From: Candidatus Melainabacteria bacterium
GTDB taxonomy: Bacteria > Cyanobacteriota > Vampirovibrionia > Obscuribacterales > Obscuribacteraceae
DNA: 64,000 nt
NCBI GenBank assembly: GCA_003151275.1
Contig: PLXC01000026.1
Coordinates: 95,550 to 159,549, forward strand
Direction: 5' to 3'
Below, piece after piece: positions 36,101-44,090 of this stretch (the stretch's first letter is position 1; every line of letters starts with the position of its first letter). The notes beneath the pieces are model-generated. The model had not been told where the DNA came from. It made no database searches and was given only the letters and a program-made list of their open reading frames with translations. The translations under genes were made by a program, and so were the position numbers.

Positions 36101-38176
36101 CTGATCTTTTGTGGACAATACGGCTGTCGCTTTACCTTGGGCGTCTGTGGTCACTTTTTGATCGGCCATGAAGACGCGCGCGCGATATTCATGTTTGGCT
36201 TGGTCCCAAGGCCATCTCGCAATTTTGACGGTTACTTCTTTGTTGGCGATTGGTTTGCCGTCGTAATCAACAGCTTCAACTGCAACAGGTACGGTCTCTC
36301 CCACCTTTGCCACATATGATTGTGGATGTACGAACAGTGTGAAATCGCCGGCGGTGGCAAGCAGGCTGCCGCTACCAGTCACAGTTAAGCGGCTGATGTC
36401 GGTTACTTCAACTTGCACATTATAGTTTTTGTCAATGTAACTTGAGTCATATGGTTTGGCTGGATCGATTTTTTCAGCAACGGTGTCGACGTCGACTATC
36501 GCTTCGCCGTTCCCATCGAGCTGCACATAACCGTCTTTGAGAAAGTCACCGCCATAGCTACCGCCGCTGGATGCTGAACCTTCCCAATCATCAAAGAAGC
36601 TGAAGTAAGCAGGTCTCTTCATTAAGGCATAGCGTCCGCCCCAGTTTGAGGAGTTGTATATCGAGTATTTGACCCGTGCATTCGCTACTGCTCCGCCAAA
36701 ATAATACGTGGCATGAACTCTCATTTTGCCTTTTTGTCCCGCCACTATGCGCGGTGTTATCGGCGTGACTTCAACCTGGTATTCAGGTTTGCGATACTGA
36801 GCGATTTCAAAATACTCATAGGCGGTTGTTCCATCAGGATAGGTGAGGTTAATGCTGTAACCTCCTGTCTTTCCGTCCGCCGGGATTTGTACCAGACCGT
36901 GGAAGCTGCCGTGAGAATTTGTTTTGACCTCTCCTGTCGACAAGCTATTGCCGTCTGGATCTTTTACTTCCATATCTAAAGTGATATTTGCGCCTGGATT
37001 TTTATATCCGTTTATTGTTTTTTCGCGTGACAAGCCCTTGAAGTAAACGATTTGACCCAATCTATATACTGGTCGGTCCGTGTAGCAGTAAGTTTTGTAC
37101 TTATCAGATTCGCTTGTGTAGAAGCTGACGTCGCCGTAAGCGCGGTTTGGACCGCTCATGCCAATCACGTCCAAGGTTGAACTTCCAGTTTGGATTTGTT
37201 CGGCTGGAGTGAACGGTATGCGCACGAAACCATCCGCTCCCGTCTTGCCTATCTTTGGTGTAGTTAGATCGAAACCGCATTTGATCGTTGCGCCCGCCAC
37301 TGGTTTGAGTGTATTCAAATCGATGGCGCGAACAAGTGTTTCATTAGGCGCTTTTTTAACGATAAGACCGAGATCGGTTACCGTGAACCAGCTGTAATCG
37401 GCGGCTGGTGGTGCTCCGTTTGTAGATACTCCGGTTGCCTCAATGACATAGTCTCCTTGAGCAAGAGGCTTATCGCATTTAAATTGAGCGTTTGACGAAT
37501 CATCCGAATCGCTATTCAACTGACGTATGAATTGGACGACTTCTTTGTCCTGCGCAAATGGATTTTTGGGATTCTTTTGATCACTAACGACTAAGTGAAA
37601 GTCTGTTCCCAACGTAAAGAAAGGGCTGGTTTTTGTCAGCGTGATAATGTCTTTTTTAAATAGTTTGAGATGTGCTTCGCGCACTCCCGTTCCATTCACC
37701 CAAAAGCTCGGCTTATCCTTAGATGTGAAGACGCGCACGTTTGCACCAACTGATATGCTCGGTTGGATCAAGGCCATTTTTACAGGATCTGGAAGATCTG
37801 TTGTTTCGGCTTCGTCGACCTCAAGATTCTCCACATACTCGTTGCCAAATCCTGGTGCGCGAACTTTAAGTTGATATTCGCCAACAGGCAGTTGATCGAT
37901 TTTGAAAGTACCGTCCGGTTTGACCCACACCCCTCGTTCGTCAGAGCTAGTGCCTCTTGGTCCGATGGCGATGGCATACGCTTTGTTTTTGCTCAGGTCA
38001 TAGGAATACAATCCGAATTTTTCTTGCTGCAAGGCGATTTTCCCAGCAAGAGAACCTGTCGGTTTGTCGAGATAGACTGCTGCACCCAGCAGCATCAAAA
38101 CCTGCAGGATAATAAACTGCCAAGAAATCAGGGCATTGCCTTTCGGCGAACGAGGCGCACCATCATTTAAATACAT
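33170..38176 (-). CDS. Bacterial alpha-2-macroglobulin family protein
   Basis: 1668 residues. An N-terminal hydrophobic anchor (WQFIILQVLMLLGAAVYL) leads into a carboxypeptidase-regulatory-like beta domain (~45-135), MG-type beta-sandwich domains (about 150-1090) and a thioester-containing alpha-helical domain. The motif GCTEQ has Cys1145 and Gln1148, so the reactive thioester is predicted to form. A final macroglobulin domain with a Ser/Asp-rich stretch (~1585-1610) follows. Known bacterial macroglobulins trap foreign proteases in the periplasm; E. coli YfhM is paired with PbpC. Here the gene overlaps a secreted AMMECR1-like gene upstream by 14 bp and is divergent from a transpeptidase-type gene. 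Confidence 0.93.
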   Translation of the reverse strand: MYLNDGAPRSPKGNALISWQFIILQVLMLLGAAVYLDKPTGSLAGKIALQQEKFGLYSYDLSKNKAYAIAIGPRGTSSDERGVWVKPDGTFKIDQLPVGEYQLKVRAPGFGNEYVENLEVDEAETTDLPDPVKMALIQPSISVGANVRVFTSKDKPSFWVNGTGVREAHLKLFKKDIITLTKTSPFFTLGTDFHLVVSDQKNPKNPFAQDKEVVQFIRQLNSDSDDSSNAQFKCDKPLAQGDYVIEATGVSTNGAPPAADYSWFTVTDLGLIVKKAPNETLVRAIDLNTLKPVAGATIKCGFDLTTPKIGKTGADGFVRIPFTPAEQIQTGSSTLDVIGMSGPNRAYGDVSFYTSESDKYKTYCYTDRPVYRLGQIVYFKGLSREKTINGYKNPGANITLDMEVKDPDGNSLSTGEVKTNSHGSFHGLVQIPADGKTGGYSINLTYPDGTTAYEYFEIAQYRKPEYQVEVTPITPRIVAGQKGKMRVHATYYFGGAVANARVKYSIYNSSNWGGRYALMKRPAYFSFFDDWEGSASSGGSYGGDFLKDGYVQLDGNGEAIVDVDTVAEKIDPAKPYDSSYIDKNYNVQVEVTDISRLTVTGSGSLLATAGDFTLFVHPQSYVAKVGETVPVAVEAVDYDGKPIANKEVTVKIARWPWDQAKHEYRARVFMADQKVTTDAQGKATAVLSTKDQWPSDTFYISAEATDAGGHFIFDSSSMWISNYNDPYIRYGEGSESEVMSIKMDKEVYKVGDVARIMITAPVQGNEGVEAIISTEGPRIYNFKAVKMDATAKLIEIPIKDEYAPNVFISATIVDKHHKFYTQEKLIQVSPENNFLKIAIASDKEKYKPGEMVKYTITAKHNDDSPAANTDLSLGVVDESIYAIRAENAGDIRKFFYVRRENEVTTICSFPEEYSGGPDKAEPKMRKDFRDTAAWIPDITTNEKGIAVASIKLPDNLTTWRATVRGIDMKTCVGSETQKVISTQDLILRLALPRFFSQGDEGQVSAVVHNYSDKTQSVNLTMSMSTQFRTNLPLAQKLEIAPQKAARFSWPVIVSGSGTGVLQCKAIGQTASDAMETKLPIRPLGIPTFSSKTGVITEQSKTINIPVGLSSDAERSTAKYELSLASSSIGPVLGNFGALIDYPYGCTEQTMSKLVPSIVAKQLQIKLHQPISKEDNARFDAAYEQSMKKLRGYHHNDGGWGWWESDASNTYLTALVIDGMRMLKEVGYDPGDELITGGRKWLKLNSVALAKQLADPKLLKDDWWARETKVDFARMLYTLSFGKEPIPVATKAYVLSEINHSTPEAIAYLTLAFHNSKDDVTAKLFYDRLMKMANTSAEFCNWEHNHALYKKLGLKSDEDYTYRFTSVESTALGLKAVLAMEPNNFERIESIKRWILLQRGKDGWDNTKTTAEVFLVLMQDELQSRALLGKGNFKTRVTFDQKSLTDFISNEDNLYASQKTIQVPIPETRGTLSISKDGPGRLYYNSLITYFRKLKANDQVADKGLPQGLRITRKFFRLVPGATTSDGSVHFKTQQITDGNIKAGETVMMKVIVESPTRLPYIMVQADLPSGAEVVESDAREGSTDTSETESDKTGIAGDWAAAWWQHQDILDDRIVYFGTSLPQGKSEFHTMIRLELPGNIQVNPVSLEGMYTNAVRGYSALDSLHINE

Positions 38177-38780
38177 CTGCTTTGATCCTGTAAATCTGGC
38201 ATGGTTGATTTGACGCGATTCCGGCTTTTACTTTGCACATCATTAGTTGGTAGTGAGCATCTGTTGCTTCGCCCGGCAAAATCACTGCTGTTTTTCTTGC
38301 TGAGCGAACCATCAATCCATACATCAGTGGATTTTGATCACGTATCGAACTAATGGGTTCCACACTTCGGACAACTGTAACTTGTGGTTTGAGCAGGTTC
38401 CACTCATTTGCTCTGATTTTCTTGTAGCGATATTCCTTCGAAAGAGCTGCCTCAGTTGTATAGACGGCGCCAACGACAAGATTAGGATATTGAGGATACA
38501 TTGATCCCCAGCAAGCTCGTGTCTTTCCTTTTCGACTGAGGGTGACGAAAAGTCCGGCAGGCTTTTTGAATTTGACTGGCACTGCAAATGATTGCGCTAG
38601 CTCGTCGAAATTCTTGAATTGATCTGATTCACCGAAATGCAAGGCCATGGTCTGGCGCACTACCTCAGGCAGTGAATCGACAGGTTGAAGTTTTGCAGGG
38701 GTTTCTGTCAATGCTAAAGCTGATTGGCAGCTGCAAACCGCGATCAGAACTATCCTGAGAAGACTGCCAAAAAAATGCAC
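38163..38780 (-). CDS. Secreted AMMECR1-like protein
   Basis: About 205 residues. The GTG at 38780 has GGGAG 6 nt upstream and gives a classical signal peptide (MHFFGSLLRIVLIAVCSCQS). The mature part is an AMMECR1-type domain: GLFVTLSRKGKTRACWGSM (family form L.GC.G) and YGLMVRSARKTAVILPGEAT. AMMECR1 proteins are normally cytosolic; an exported version beside a macroglobulin is unusual. Its 3' end overlaps the macroglobulin gene by 14 bp, so the two form an operon. Function unknown; a role at the cell wall with the macroglobulin is inferred. An unlikely TTG start at 38840 would remove the signal peptide. Confidence 0.8.
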   Translation of the reverse strand: MHFFGSLLRIVLIAVCSCQSALALTETPAKLQPVDSLPEVVRQTMALHFGESDQFKNFDELAQSFAVPVKFKKPAGLFVTLSRKGKTRACWGSMYPQYPNLVVGAVYTTEAALSKEYRYKKIRANEWNLLKPQVTVVRSVEPISSIRDQNPLMYGLMVRSARKTAVILPGEATDAHYQLMMCKVKAGIASNQPCQIYRIKADVFK

Positions 38781-38957
38781 GTCAAGCTCCCAACAATATT
38801 GAAGAACTGTGTTTCCCTTTGCAACTATTATGGAGTCCAACGATTAAACTGGTGGGATAAGGGTGTAGCAATCCTGTCAAATCACTGTGAAGGGCTTGTT
38901 AAACCGGGCAGCTGGCGGAGTTTGCAGCTTTTAAGCATCCATCCCCTCAGGGAACAA

Positions 38958-38970
38958 TAGACTATCCTCA
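38958..38970 (+). promoter_or_regulatory. TAGACTATCCT element upstream of the transpeptidase gene
   Basis: TAGACTATCCTCA lies about 26 bp before the ATG at 38996. It is the half-site form of the element seen at 3012 and 43946. TATCCT could serve as a -10 hexamer, but no -35 is clear. Confidence 0.4.
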
Positions 38971-38995
38971 AATATTCAAGCCTTGGAAGGCGTAG

Positions 38996-39931
38996 ATGAC
39001 CGACGAGCTAGATTCGACAAATAGTATAGGACGTAGGCGCTTTATAAAGTCCATATTCGGATTGGGCGCTGTGGTGGAAGACGCCGTTGAGGCTGAGGCT
39101 AAGGCGCCGGAAGTGATACCACGCTCGGCACCTGTATTCATTTGGACTGACCTGAAGACGGGACAAGTAGGTTTTCCAAGTGGGTTGAATCTTGGCAGCG
39201 GTATGCCCGGTTCAACAATGAAACTGGTGGCGGCAGCGGCGCTGCATGAAGAAGCGCTGCTTAGTCCAAATCAAATATATGAATGTCCTGGTCATATCAC
39301 ATTGCACAAGGAAACTTTTAATTGCCTGCACGCGCATGGACGCGTCAATTTGACTCACGCAATCGCCAAATCATGCAATGTTTTTTTTGTTCTTGCTTCT
39401 GAAAAATTGCATACTTCAATATTTTTAGATTATGCAAGGAAGTTTGGCTTAGATCAGTCTGTTGCGGGACGTCATTCAGGGGCTTTTCCCTCCAAGGCGA
39501 ATGGACCTTCCTATCGCTATGTCTTGGGACTTGCAGAAGACATGCAGCCGAATGCCTTGCAGATTTTGCGAATGAGCGCCATCATTGCCACCAAAGGTGA
39601 TGCCCCATTTTTGCATAGCGCGGAAGATTCTGCTGAAGGTGAACGATTTCATTTGCAATTATCAGATGGCACATGGCATCGATTGCAGCAAGGCATGGAA
39701 TTGGCATGTACTGAGGGTACCGCCCAGAAGCTCGATCCTGAAAACAAGTTGCATGTCGCTGCCAAAACAGGAACTGCGCCGCGAGGAAAAAAATTCTCCT
39801 CATGGATCACCGGCTACTTTCCTACAGACGCTCCAAAGCATGCATTCGTTCTGAATTCAACTGCCGGAACCAGTCAGGAAGCGGCGGTGCCACAGGTGCA
39901 CAAGTTTTTGTTCGCTACGACTTGGCCGTAA
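38996..39931 (+). CDS. Small penicillin-binding-type transpeptidase-domain protein
   Basis: 311 residues. The three active-site motifs of the serine transpeptidase/beta-lactamase family are all present: S73-x-x-K76 (STMK), S126-x-N128 (SCN) and K257-TG. The spacing suits a compact penicillin-binding domain without a transglycosylase or other added domain. The N-terminus has an RRRFIK twin-arginine-like motif followed by only a short hydrophobic run, then acidic residues, so export route and location are uncertain. GGAAGG lies 5 nt before ATG 38996. It is divergent, 215 bp from the AMMECR1-like/macroglobulin operon, recalling the E. coli YfhM-PbpC pairing. Confidence 0.85.
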   Translation: MTDELDSTNSIGRRRFIKSIFGLGAVVEDAVEAEAKAPEVIPRSAPVFIWTDLKTGQVGFPSGLNLGSGMPGSTMKLVAAAALHEEALLSPNQIYECPGHITLHKETFNCLHAHGRVNLTHAIAKSCNVFFVLASEKLHTSIFLDYARKFGLDQSVAGRHSGAFPSKANGPSYRYVLGLAEDMQPNALQILRMSAIIATKGDAPFLHSAEDSAEGERFHLQLSDGTWHRLQQGMELACTEGTAQKLDPENKLHVAAKTGTAPRGKKFSSWITGYFPTDAPKHAFVLNSTAGTSQEAAVPQVHKFLFATTWP

Positions 39932-40042
39932 CTCAAAGCAGAACTGGCTTTTCAAAAGGCACCATATACGGTGGACATAACCCGGCGTTTTATTCTGCCA
40001 CACTTTATTAGCCCAACCAGGATCGTGCCTGATCGGGAATAT

Positions 40043-40088
40043 TCCGCAAAGTCACCGGGGCTAATCCGCAAAGTCACCGGGGTGCTAA
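40043..40088. repeat. 22/24-bp direct repeat TCCGCAAAGTCACCGGGG
   Basis: Two adjacent copies, starting at 40043 and 40065, each end in CTAA, the second with a TG insertion. They lie in the 228-bp spacer between the transpeptidase-type gene and the HELTH-DUF2252 gene. The rest of the spacer (39932-40042, 40089-40159) shows no gene. Confidence 0.7.
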
Positions 40089-40159
40089 CGTAATTTCCCC
40101 ATGTAAGACGGCCCGGCTAATGATTATTATCACTGGGCGGCAATAGAGGACGGCTTACG

Positions 40160-42460
40160 GTGCCTGGAGACAGCTACGTCAGTGAGACCAACAAGGCACA
40201 AGCTCCCCAGTCAGACGGCTGGCTGGCCGACAACGTGTTGCATCCGTTCATCAATGGCACCGGTGTAGTTCGGCTCTACGACACGATCGCCAATAAACCT
40301 GCCGAGAATTACCATGTTCCTGTTGCACACTCTTTCAGTCCTGACTGGTGTGTCCAATCGCTGTCATCTGCAGCAGGAGCAATCCTGCCCTATGTGATAG
40401 CTGGAAAAGTAACCGGTATGGGAATGCGGGCGTTAGGTGAAGAGTTAAGTCTGACCGGCGCTTCGGCAAGATTAATGACTAACGAAAGTCTCGCCCAGAT
40501 AGGCGGCGCGGGACTCTATGAGTTCGCTCAGAAGCCACTGGACGGGCAAACCCGTTGGGGCAATGCCGCTGGGACTATGGCCGGATTCGCTGTCTTCTCT
40601 GGTGGAAATCGATTGCTTGGAGAAACCTTACCGCTTTCGTCGAGCTGGTTGGCTAAAGGGGCTAGTCGATTCGCAGTCGGCTCGGTAGGCGGTTTGGGTG
40701 CTTATGAAACCACCAATTTTGTGGCAGGCTTAGAAGGTGTGCACCATCAAGAAAGCTGGCAGGAGCGCTGGCAAACCATGGCGCAGGGTGGCTTCGTCAA
40801 CGTCGGTCTGCCTGTTGTGCAAGAAGGAGCAAATAAAGCTGTCGATTATGCCGTTCACTCCCGGTCGTGGAGCAAGGGCATGCCAATTGAACGGGAGCTC
40901 AAGAACGCCCAACTCGATGACTCTCTTCTGCAAAGTATTGCCCATGAGAATCCGCTCGCCCGCGTCAAGAGAGTGAGCGGGCAGGATACTGAAGCACAAG
41001 CCAATGTGCCAGGCAACGCAGTCATATTGAGTGCGGATGATGGATCCGCCAAGCTCGCTCATGAACTCACACATCTCAGTTTGGCACGGGACGCCGAGCC
41101 GATTTATCGCCAGATCGGCGACCTGAGCAAGACCAATCCAGAGTCCGCTGAGCAGGCTTTTTACAACCTGAGAGCAAACATCGAGGCTTCGGCGCGAACA
41201 GTAGAAAATCAAGTTCAAGCAAGAACCGCAGGCGAGCTCGCAGGTCAAGTTGTGGCCGATCCGAAGGCGCTGGGCAGTGAGATAGCGTCTAACGGTAAAA
41301 CCTATAACGACACCTGGAAAGCAGAGTGGCAGGAATTTAAGGCCGATACTTCTTACCGTCCGACGGTGGAATATGGCGGCAAAGGCATTTTGAAGTCCAC
41401 TGATAAGTACGAGCAGTGGATGAGCGATCGCATCAAGGTCGTACCGGAAGATCTCGCCCAAAAACATGCAGACATGTCTGCGGACGTATTTAAGTTTATG
41501 CGAGGCACCTATTATCGCTGGGCCCAAAGATTTCCAAAACTATTGCCACAGTTGAATCAAGCGCCGATTGTAAACTCTGTCGGAGACTTACATGTAGACA
41601 ACTTTGGCACCTGGCTTGATAAGAAGGGAAGACTGATCTGGGGTATCAACGATTTTGACGAAGCCTATCCTCTGCCTTACACAAACGATCTCGTCAGACT
41701 TTTGACGAGTGCCAACATCTTGAGACAGCAAGGGAAACTTCAACTCTCGTTGAAAGAGGCTTCTGAAATTGTGTTAGACGGTTATCGCCAAAGCCTTAAA
41801 GATGGTGGCGATCCATTCATCCTTAGCGAAAACAAAAAGCTCGGTAAGCTTGCTGCTCAGCAGATGCCCGAAGACGCGGAATACTGGAGCAAGCTGGATG
41901 CTCAGCTCGCCGGGCAGTCTGGTAAAAACGTGCCTAAGGATGCGAAGCGAGTACTCGAAGATGCAATGCCTGAGCCGGATCTTACTTTGCGGTTTGGTCA
42001 AAGACGAGCTGGAATGGGCAGTCTCGGCCGGCAACGTTTCGTTGCTCGAACCGAGGTGGATGGTGAAAACGTTGCTCGCGAGGCCAAGGCGCTGCTGCCT
42101 TCAGCCAATTTCTTTGCCGCGGGCAATACCAAGGAAAAGAACTATTATGACCAGGTCGCCGGCAATGCTGTTCGCGAACCAAATCCGTTAATCACAGCGC
42201 ATCAAAACTGGATGGTAAGAGAACTTGCTTCAAGCAGCTCGAAAATCGACCTCGCCGAACTGACGCGCATGAGTGATGAGCGTCGTGTTCTGTGGTCGAT
42301 GGGATACGAAACAGCTAACATTCATCAGGGAACCAAAGGCGCTTCTGACGCCATATTGAAGGACCTGAAGACTCGCGATAACAGTTGGCTTGTTGATGCC
42401 ACCAAGACAATGACGAAGAGCGTCAAAGAAGATCACAAGTACTGGTCTAATAAGCATTGA
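40160..42460 (+). CDS. DUF2252 kinase-like protein with N-terminal HELTH motif
   Basis: 766 residues from a GTG start with GAGG about 10 nt upstream. The N-terminal half (1-390) is glycine/alanine-rich and includes H301-E-L-T-H305, an HExxH zinc-protease-like motif with acidic residues downstream. The C-terminal DUF2252 domain (about 395-766) carries SVGDLHVDNFG (Asp476, His478, Asn481) and INDFDEA (Asp498), resembling the catalytic and metal-binding loops of aminoglycoside-phosphotransferase-type kinases. No signal peptide is seen. Neither activity is shown, but the residues for both a zinc site and a kinase-like site are present. The combination looks like a fusion. Confidence 0.82.
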   Translation: MPGDSYVSETNKAQAPQSDGWLADNVLHPFINGTGVVRLYDTIANKPAENYHVPVAHSFSPDWCVQSLSSAAGAILPYVIAGKVTGMGMRALGEELSLTGASARLMTNESLAQIGGAGLYEFAQKPLDGQTRWGNAAGTMAGFAVFSGGNRLLGETLPLSSSWLAKGASRFAVGSVGGLGAYETTNFVAGLEGVHHQESWQERWQTMAQGGFVNVGLPVVQEGANKAVDYAVHSRSWSKGMPIERELKNAQLDDSLLQSIAHENPLARVKRVSGQDTEAQANVPGNAVILSADDGSAKLAHELTHLSLARDAEPIYRQIGDLSKTNPESAEQAFYNLRANIEASARTVENQVQARTAGELAGQVVADPKALGSEIASNGKTYNDTWKAEWQEFKADTSYRPTVEYGGKGILKSTDKYEQWMSDRIKVVPEDLAQKHADMSADVFKFMRGTYYRWAQRFPKLLPQLNQAPIVNSVGDLHVDNFGTWLDKKGRLIWGINDFDEAYPLPYTNDLVRLLTSANILRQQGKLQLSLKEASEIVLDGYRQSLKDGGDPFILSENKKLGKLAAQQMPEDAEYWSKLDAQLAGQSGKNVPKDAKRVLEDAMPEPDLTLRFGQRRAGMGSLGRQRFVARTEVDGENVAREAKALLPSANFFAAGNTKEKNYYDQVAGNAVREPNPLITAHQNWMVRELASSSSKIDLAELTRMSDERRVLWSMGYETANIHQGTKGASDAILKDLKTRDNSWLVDATKTMTKSVKEDHKYWSNKH

Positions 42461-42539
42461 ACTTACAGCGAAGTGCTGATGTGGTCCTGTTCGAAGCACG
42501 GGGGACTACTAATCGATTGAGACTAACTTAAGTCGTTGA

Positions 42540-43424
42540 TTAGGTATTTCTGATCACTTCAACTGGACATGGTGCTTGCAGCACAACTTCTTGTGAAACG
42601 CTGCCCAGCCATAGTTTGGATAATCCGCCGTGTCCCCTTGAGCCCATAATTATCAGCTGTGCATCCCAGTCGGTGGCCTTCTTCAGAATCTGTTCGCCGG
42701 GCTCGCCTTCGAGCACGTGCGTTGTGATTTTGTTCTGAAGAACTGTGTTCAACTTCTCACCTGATTTGATCAAAAACTGTTGAGTGTGATCCACTGCTTT
42801 TGCTCTCTCGAGCGCGAGACTGCTTTTGTATAGTGCGCTAAACCCGTCGCCGTGCGCATCTGCAAGCAGATTTAAGACGCCGACTAATTTGATCTCTGTC
42901 TCAGCCTTCCAGGGCAGTTTCAAAATCCAATCTAACGCCTTCCGCGAATGATCCGAATTATCGATTGCCACCAGCACGCGCTGCAATCGGAGATCACCGA
43001 CTCCGCCGGGGCGTCTGGCGATCAATGTCGAGCACGAACCATAAAGCAACACTGTTTGCGACACACTGCCTAAGAGTATCCGCGCCAATCCGCGTCGACC
43101 ACGAGCGCCCATGACCACCAGGTCCGCGGGCCAGTTTGCGGCTTGTTCAATGATCACATCCTTACTTTCACCAACCACCACGGTACTGTCAACGGTGGCA
43201 TGCGGAAATCGCTTTTGGACTCGCTCGACTACACGTGCGACAAACTCTTCGGCTTCGCCGACCGATATAATCAGGTCGACAACAGACAAGATTTTAATTT
43301 CGCTTCCTTGTGGCCATTCCCGCATGAGCAAGACGTCTACAGGCACTCTGGAATGCTCGGAGTTGTCGATAGGTACTAGTACTTTCACTTTCTTTTGAAT
43401 TCCTGCGTGTGGTCTGCCTTTCAT
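42540..43424 (-). CDS. Two-domain universal stress protein
   Basis: 294 residues with tandem UspA domains. Each begins with KVLVPIDNSEHS / RVLVAIDNSDHS and ends with an ATP-binding-type glycine segment: MGARGRRGLARILLGSVSQTVL and MGSRGHGGLSKLWLGSVSQEVV (G-2x-G-9x-G-S/T). Such proteins bind ATP and help survival under stress. It converges on the HELTH-DUF2252 gene with a 79-bp gap. Nearby genes include a metallothionein, consistent with a stress locus. Confidence 0.94.
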   Translation of the reverse strand: MKGRPHAGIQKKVKVLVPIDNSEHSRVPVDVLLMREWPQGSEIKILSVVDLIISVGEAEEFVARVVERVQKRFPHATVDSTVVVGESKDVIIEQAANWPADLVVMGARGRRGLARILLGSVSQTVLLYGSCSTLIARRPGGVGDLRLQRVLVAIDNSDHSRKALDWILKLPWKAETEIKLVGVLNLLADAHGDGFSALYKSSLALERAKAVDHTQQFLIKSGEKLNTVLQNKITTHVLEGEPGEQILKKATDWDAQLIIMGSRGHGGLSKLWLGSVSQEVVLQAPCPVEVIRNT

Positions 43425-43513
43425 AGCTCATTGACAATGAATAAGTAAAGTCAACGATCTCTTTAGCAGTCTAATTGGACCAAGACTAAGGGCTTCTGTC
43501 CGAGGAAGCCGAG

Positions 43514-43560
43514 ATAGACTATTCTTAGGGGCGCCGATCCGAGTAAGCGCCTATCCGAGG
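43514..43560 (+). promoter_or_regulatory. CTATTC/CTATCC elements upstream of the metallothionein gene
   Basis: ATAGACTATTCTTAGG (43514-43529) and CCTATCCGAGG (43550-43560) lie 70-115 bp before the metallothionein ATG. They belong to the same family as the elements at 3012, 38958 and 43946. Possible promoter or operator; not proven. Confidence 0.4.
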
Positions 43561-43628
43561 AGCTGATCGCGGCACTCTTGCAAGGCTGCCCAACTGCCAA
43601 AGCTGCTCAAGGCAAGGAGGACAAATTC

Positions 43629-43826
43629 ATGGCAATCGCTAAATGCTCGCATCCCGGATGCGCCTGTCTGCCAGCTCCCGGTATGATCTATTGCAGCTCA
43701 AGCTGCGAACTTGTAGAAGAAGAAAAAATGGACGTTCCGATTAGCTGTGTCTGCGCTCATCCGGGATGTGATCCAAGAGGTCAAGTCCGATCTGTGAATC
43801 CAGAAGATTTTTTGGATGCAGAATAG
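43629..43826 (+). CDS. Bacterial metallothionein-like protein
   Basis: 65 residues with eight cysteines and two histidines, in CSHPGCACLPAPG...YCSSSCE...CVCAHPGC. This matches the bacterial metallothionein family (SmtA/BmtA), which binds Zn(II), Cd(II) or Cu(I) through clustered Cys and His. AAGGAGG lies 6-8 nt before ATG 43629, which fixes the start; a longer frame to 43578 has no such site. The acidic tail (NPEDFLDAE) is an extension. Upstream there are CTATCC-type elements, downstream a repeat-rich spacer. The metal RND pump 5 kb away suits a metal-handling region. Confidence 0.87.
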   Translation: MAIAKCSHPGCACLPAPGMIYCSSSCELVEEEKMDVPISCVCAHPGCDPRGQVRSVNPEDFLDAE

Positions 43827-43837
43827 CGCCACTAGGC

Positions 43838-44080
43838 ATGAGTCGATCTTCTTTGTTAAGTCGAGCAGCTTGCGGAGTCGGGCAGCTTGCTGCACAGACC
43901 CCACTAGTGTGCAGGAGCCGAGCAGCTTGCTGCATAGGCCCTCCTCGGATAGACTATCCTAGGATTATGCCGAGCAGCTTGCGGAGTCGAGCAGCTTGCT
44001 GCCTAGACCCCACTAGTGTGCCCAGGCTATCCTAGGATTATGCCGAGCAGCTTGCTGCCCAGGCTATCCTAGGATAAACT
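43838..44080. repeat. Composite repeat region: GAGCAGCTTGC and CTATCCTAGGAT units
   Basis: About 240 bp of interleaved direct repeats. GCAGCTTGC occurs six times (with GTCGAG or GCCGAG before it), ACCCCACTAGTGTGC twice, and the palindrome-like CTATCCTAGGAT three times (43954, 44028 and 44064). It runs to within about 10 bp of the SpoIID-like start. An open frame through it merely encodes repeated SRAAC-type residues and is not called a gene. Confidence 0.8.
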
Positions 44081-44090
44081 GCCGCGCATC

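Noticed and set aside
40730..41527. A 265-residue minus-strand open frame
   Set aside because: It lies entirely antisense to the HELTH-DUF2252 gene, which has recognisable motifs; the antisense product shows none.
43838..44035. A 65-residue open frame on the plus strand through the repeat region
   Set aside because: It encodes only reiterated SRAAC-like residues produced by the DNA repeats and has no ribosome site or family similarity.
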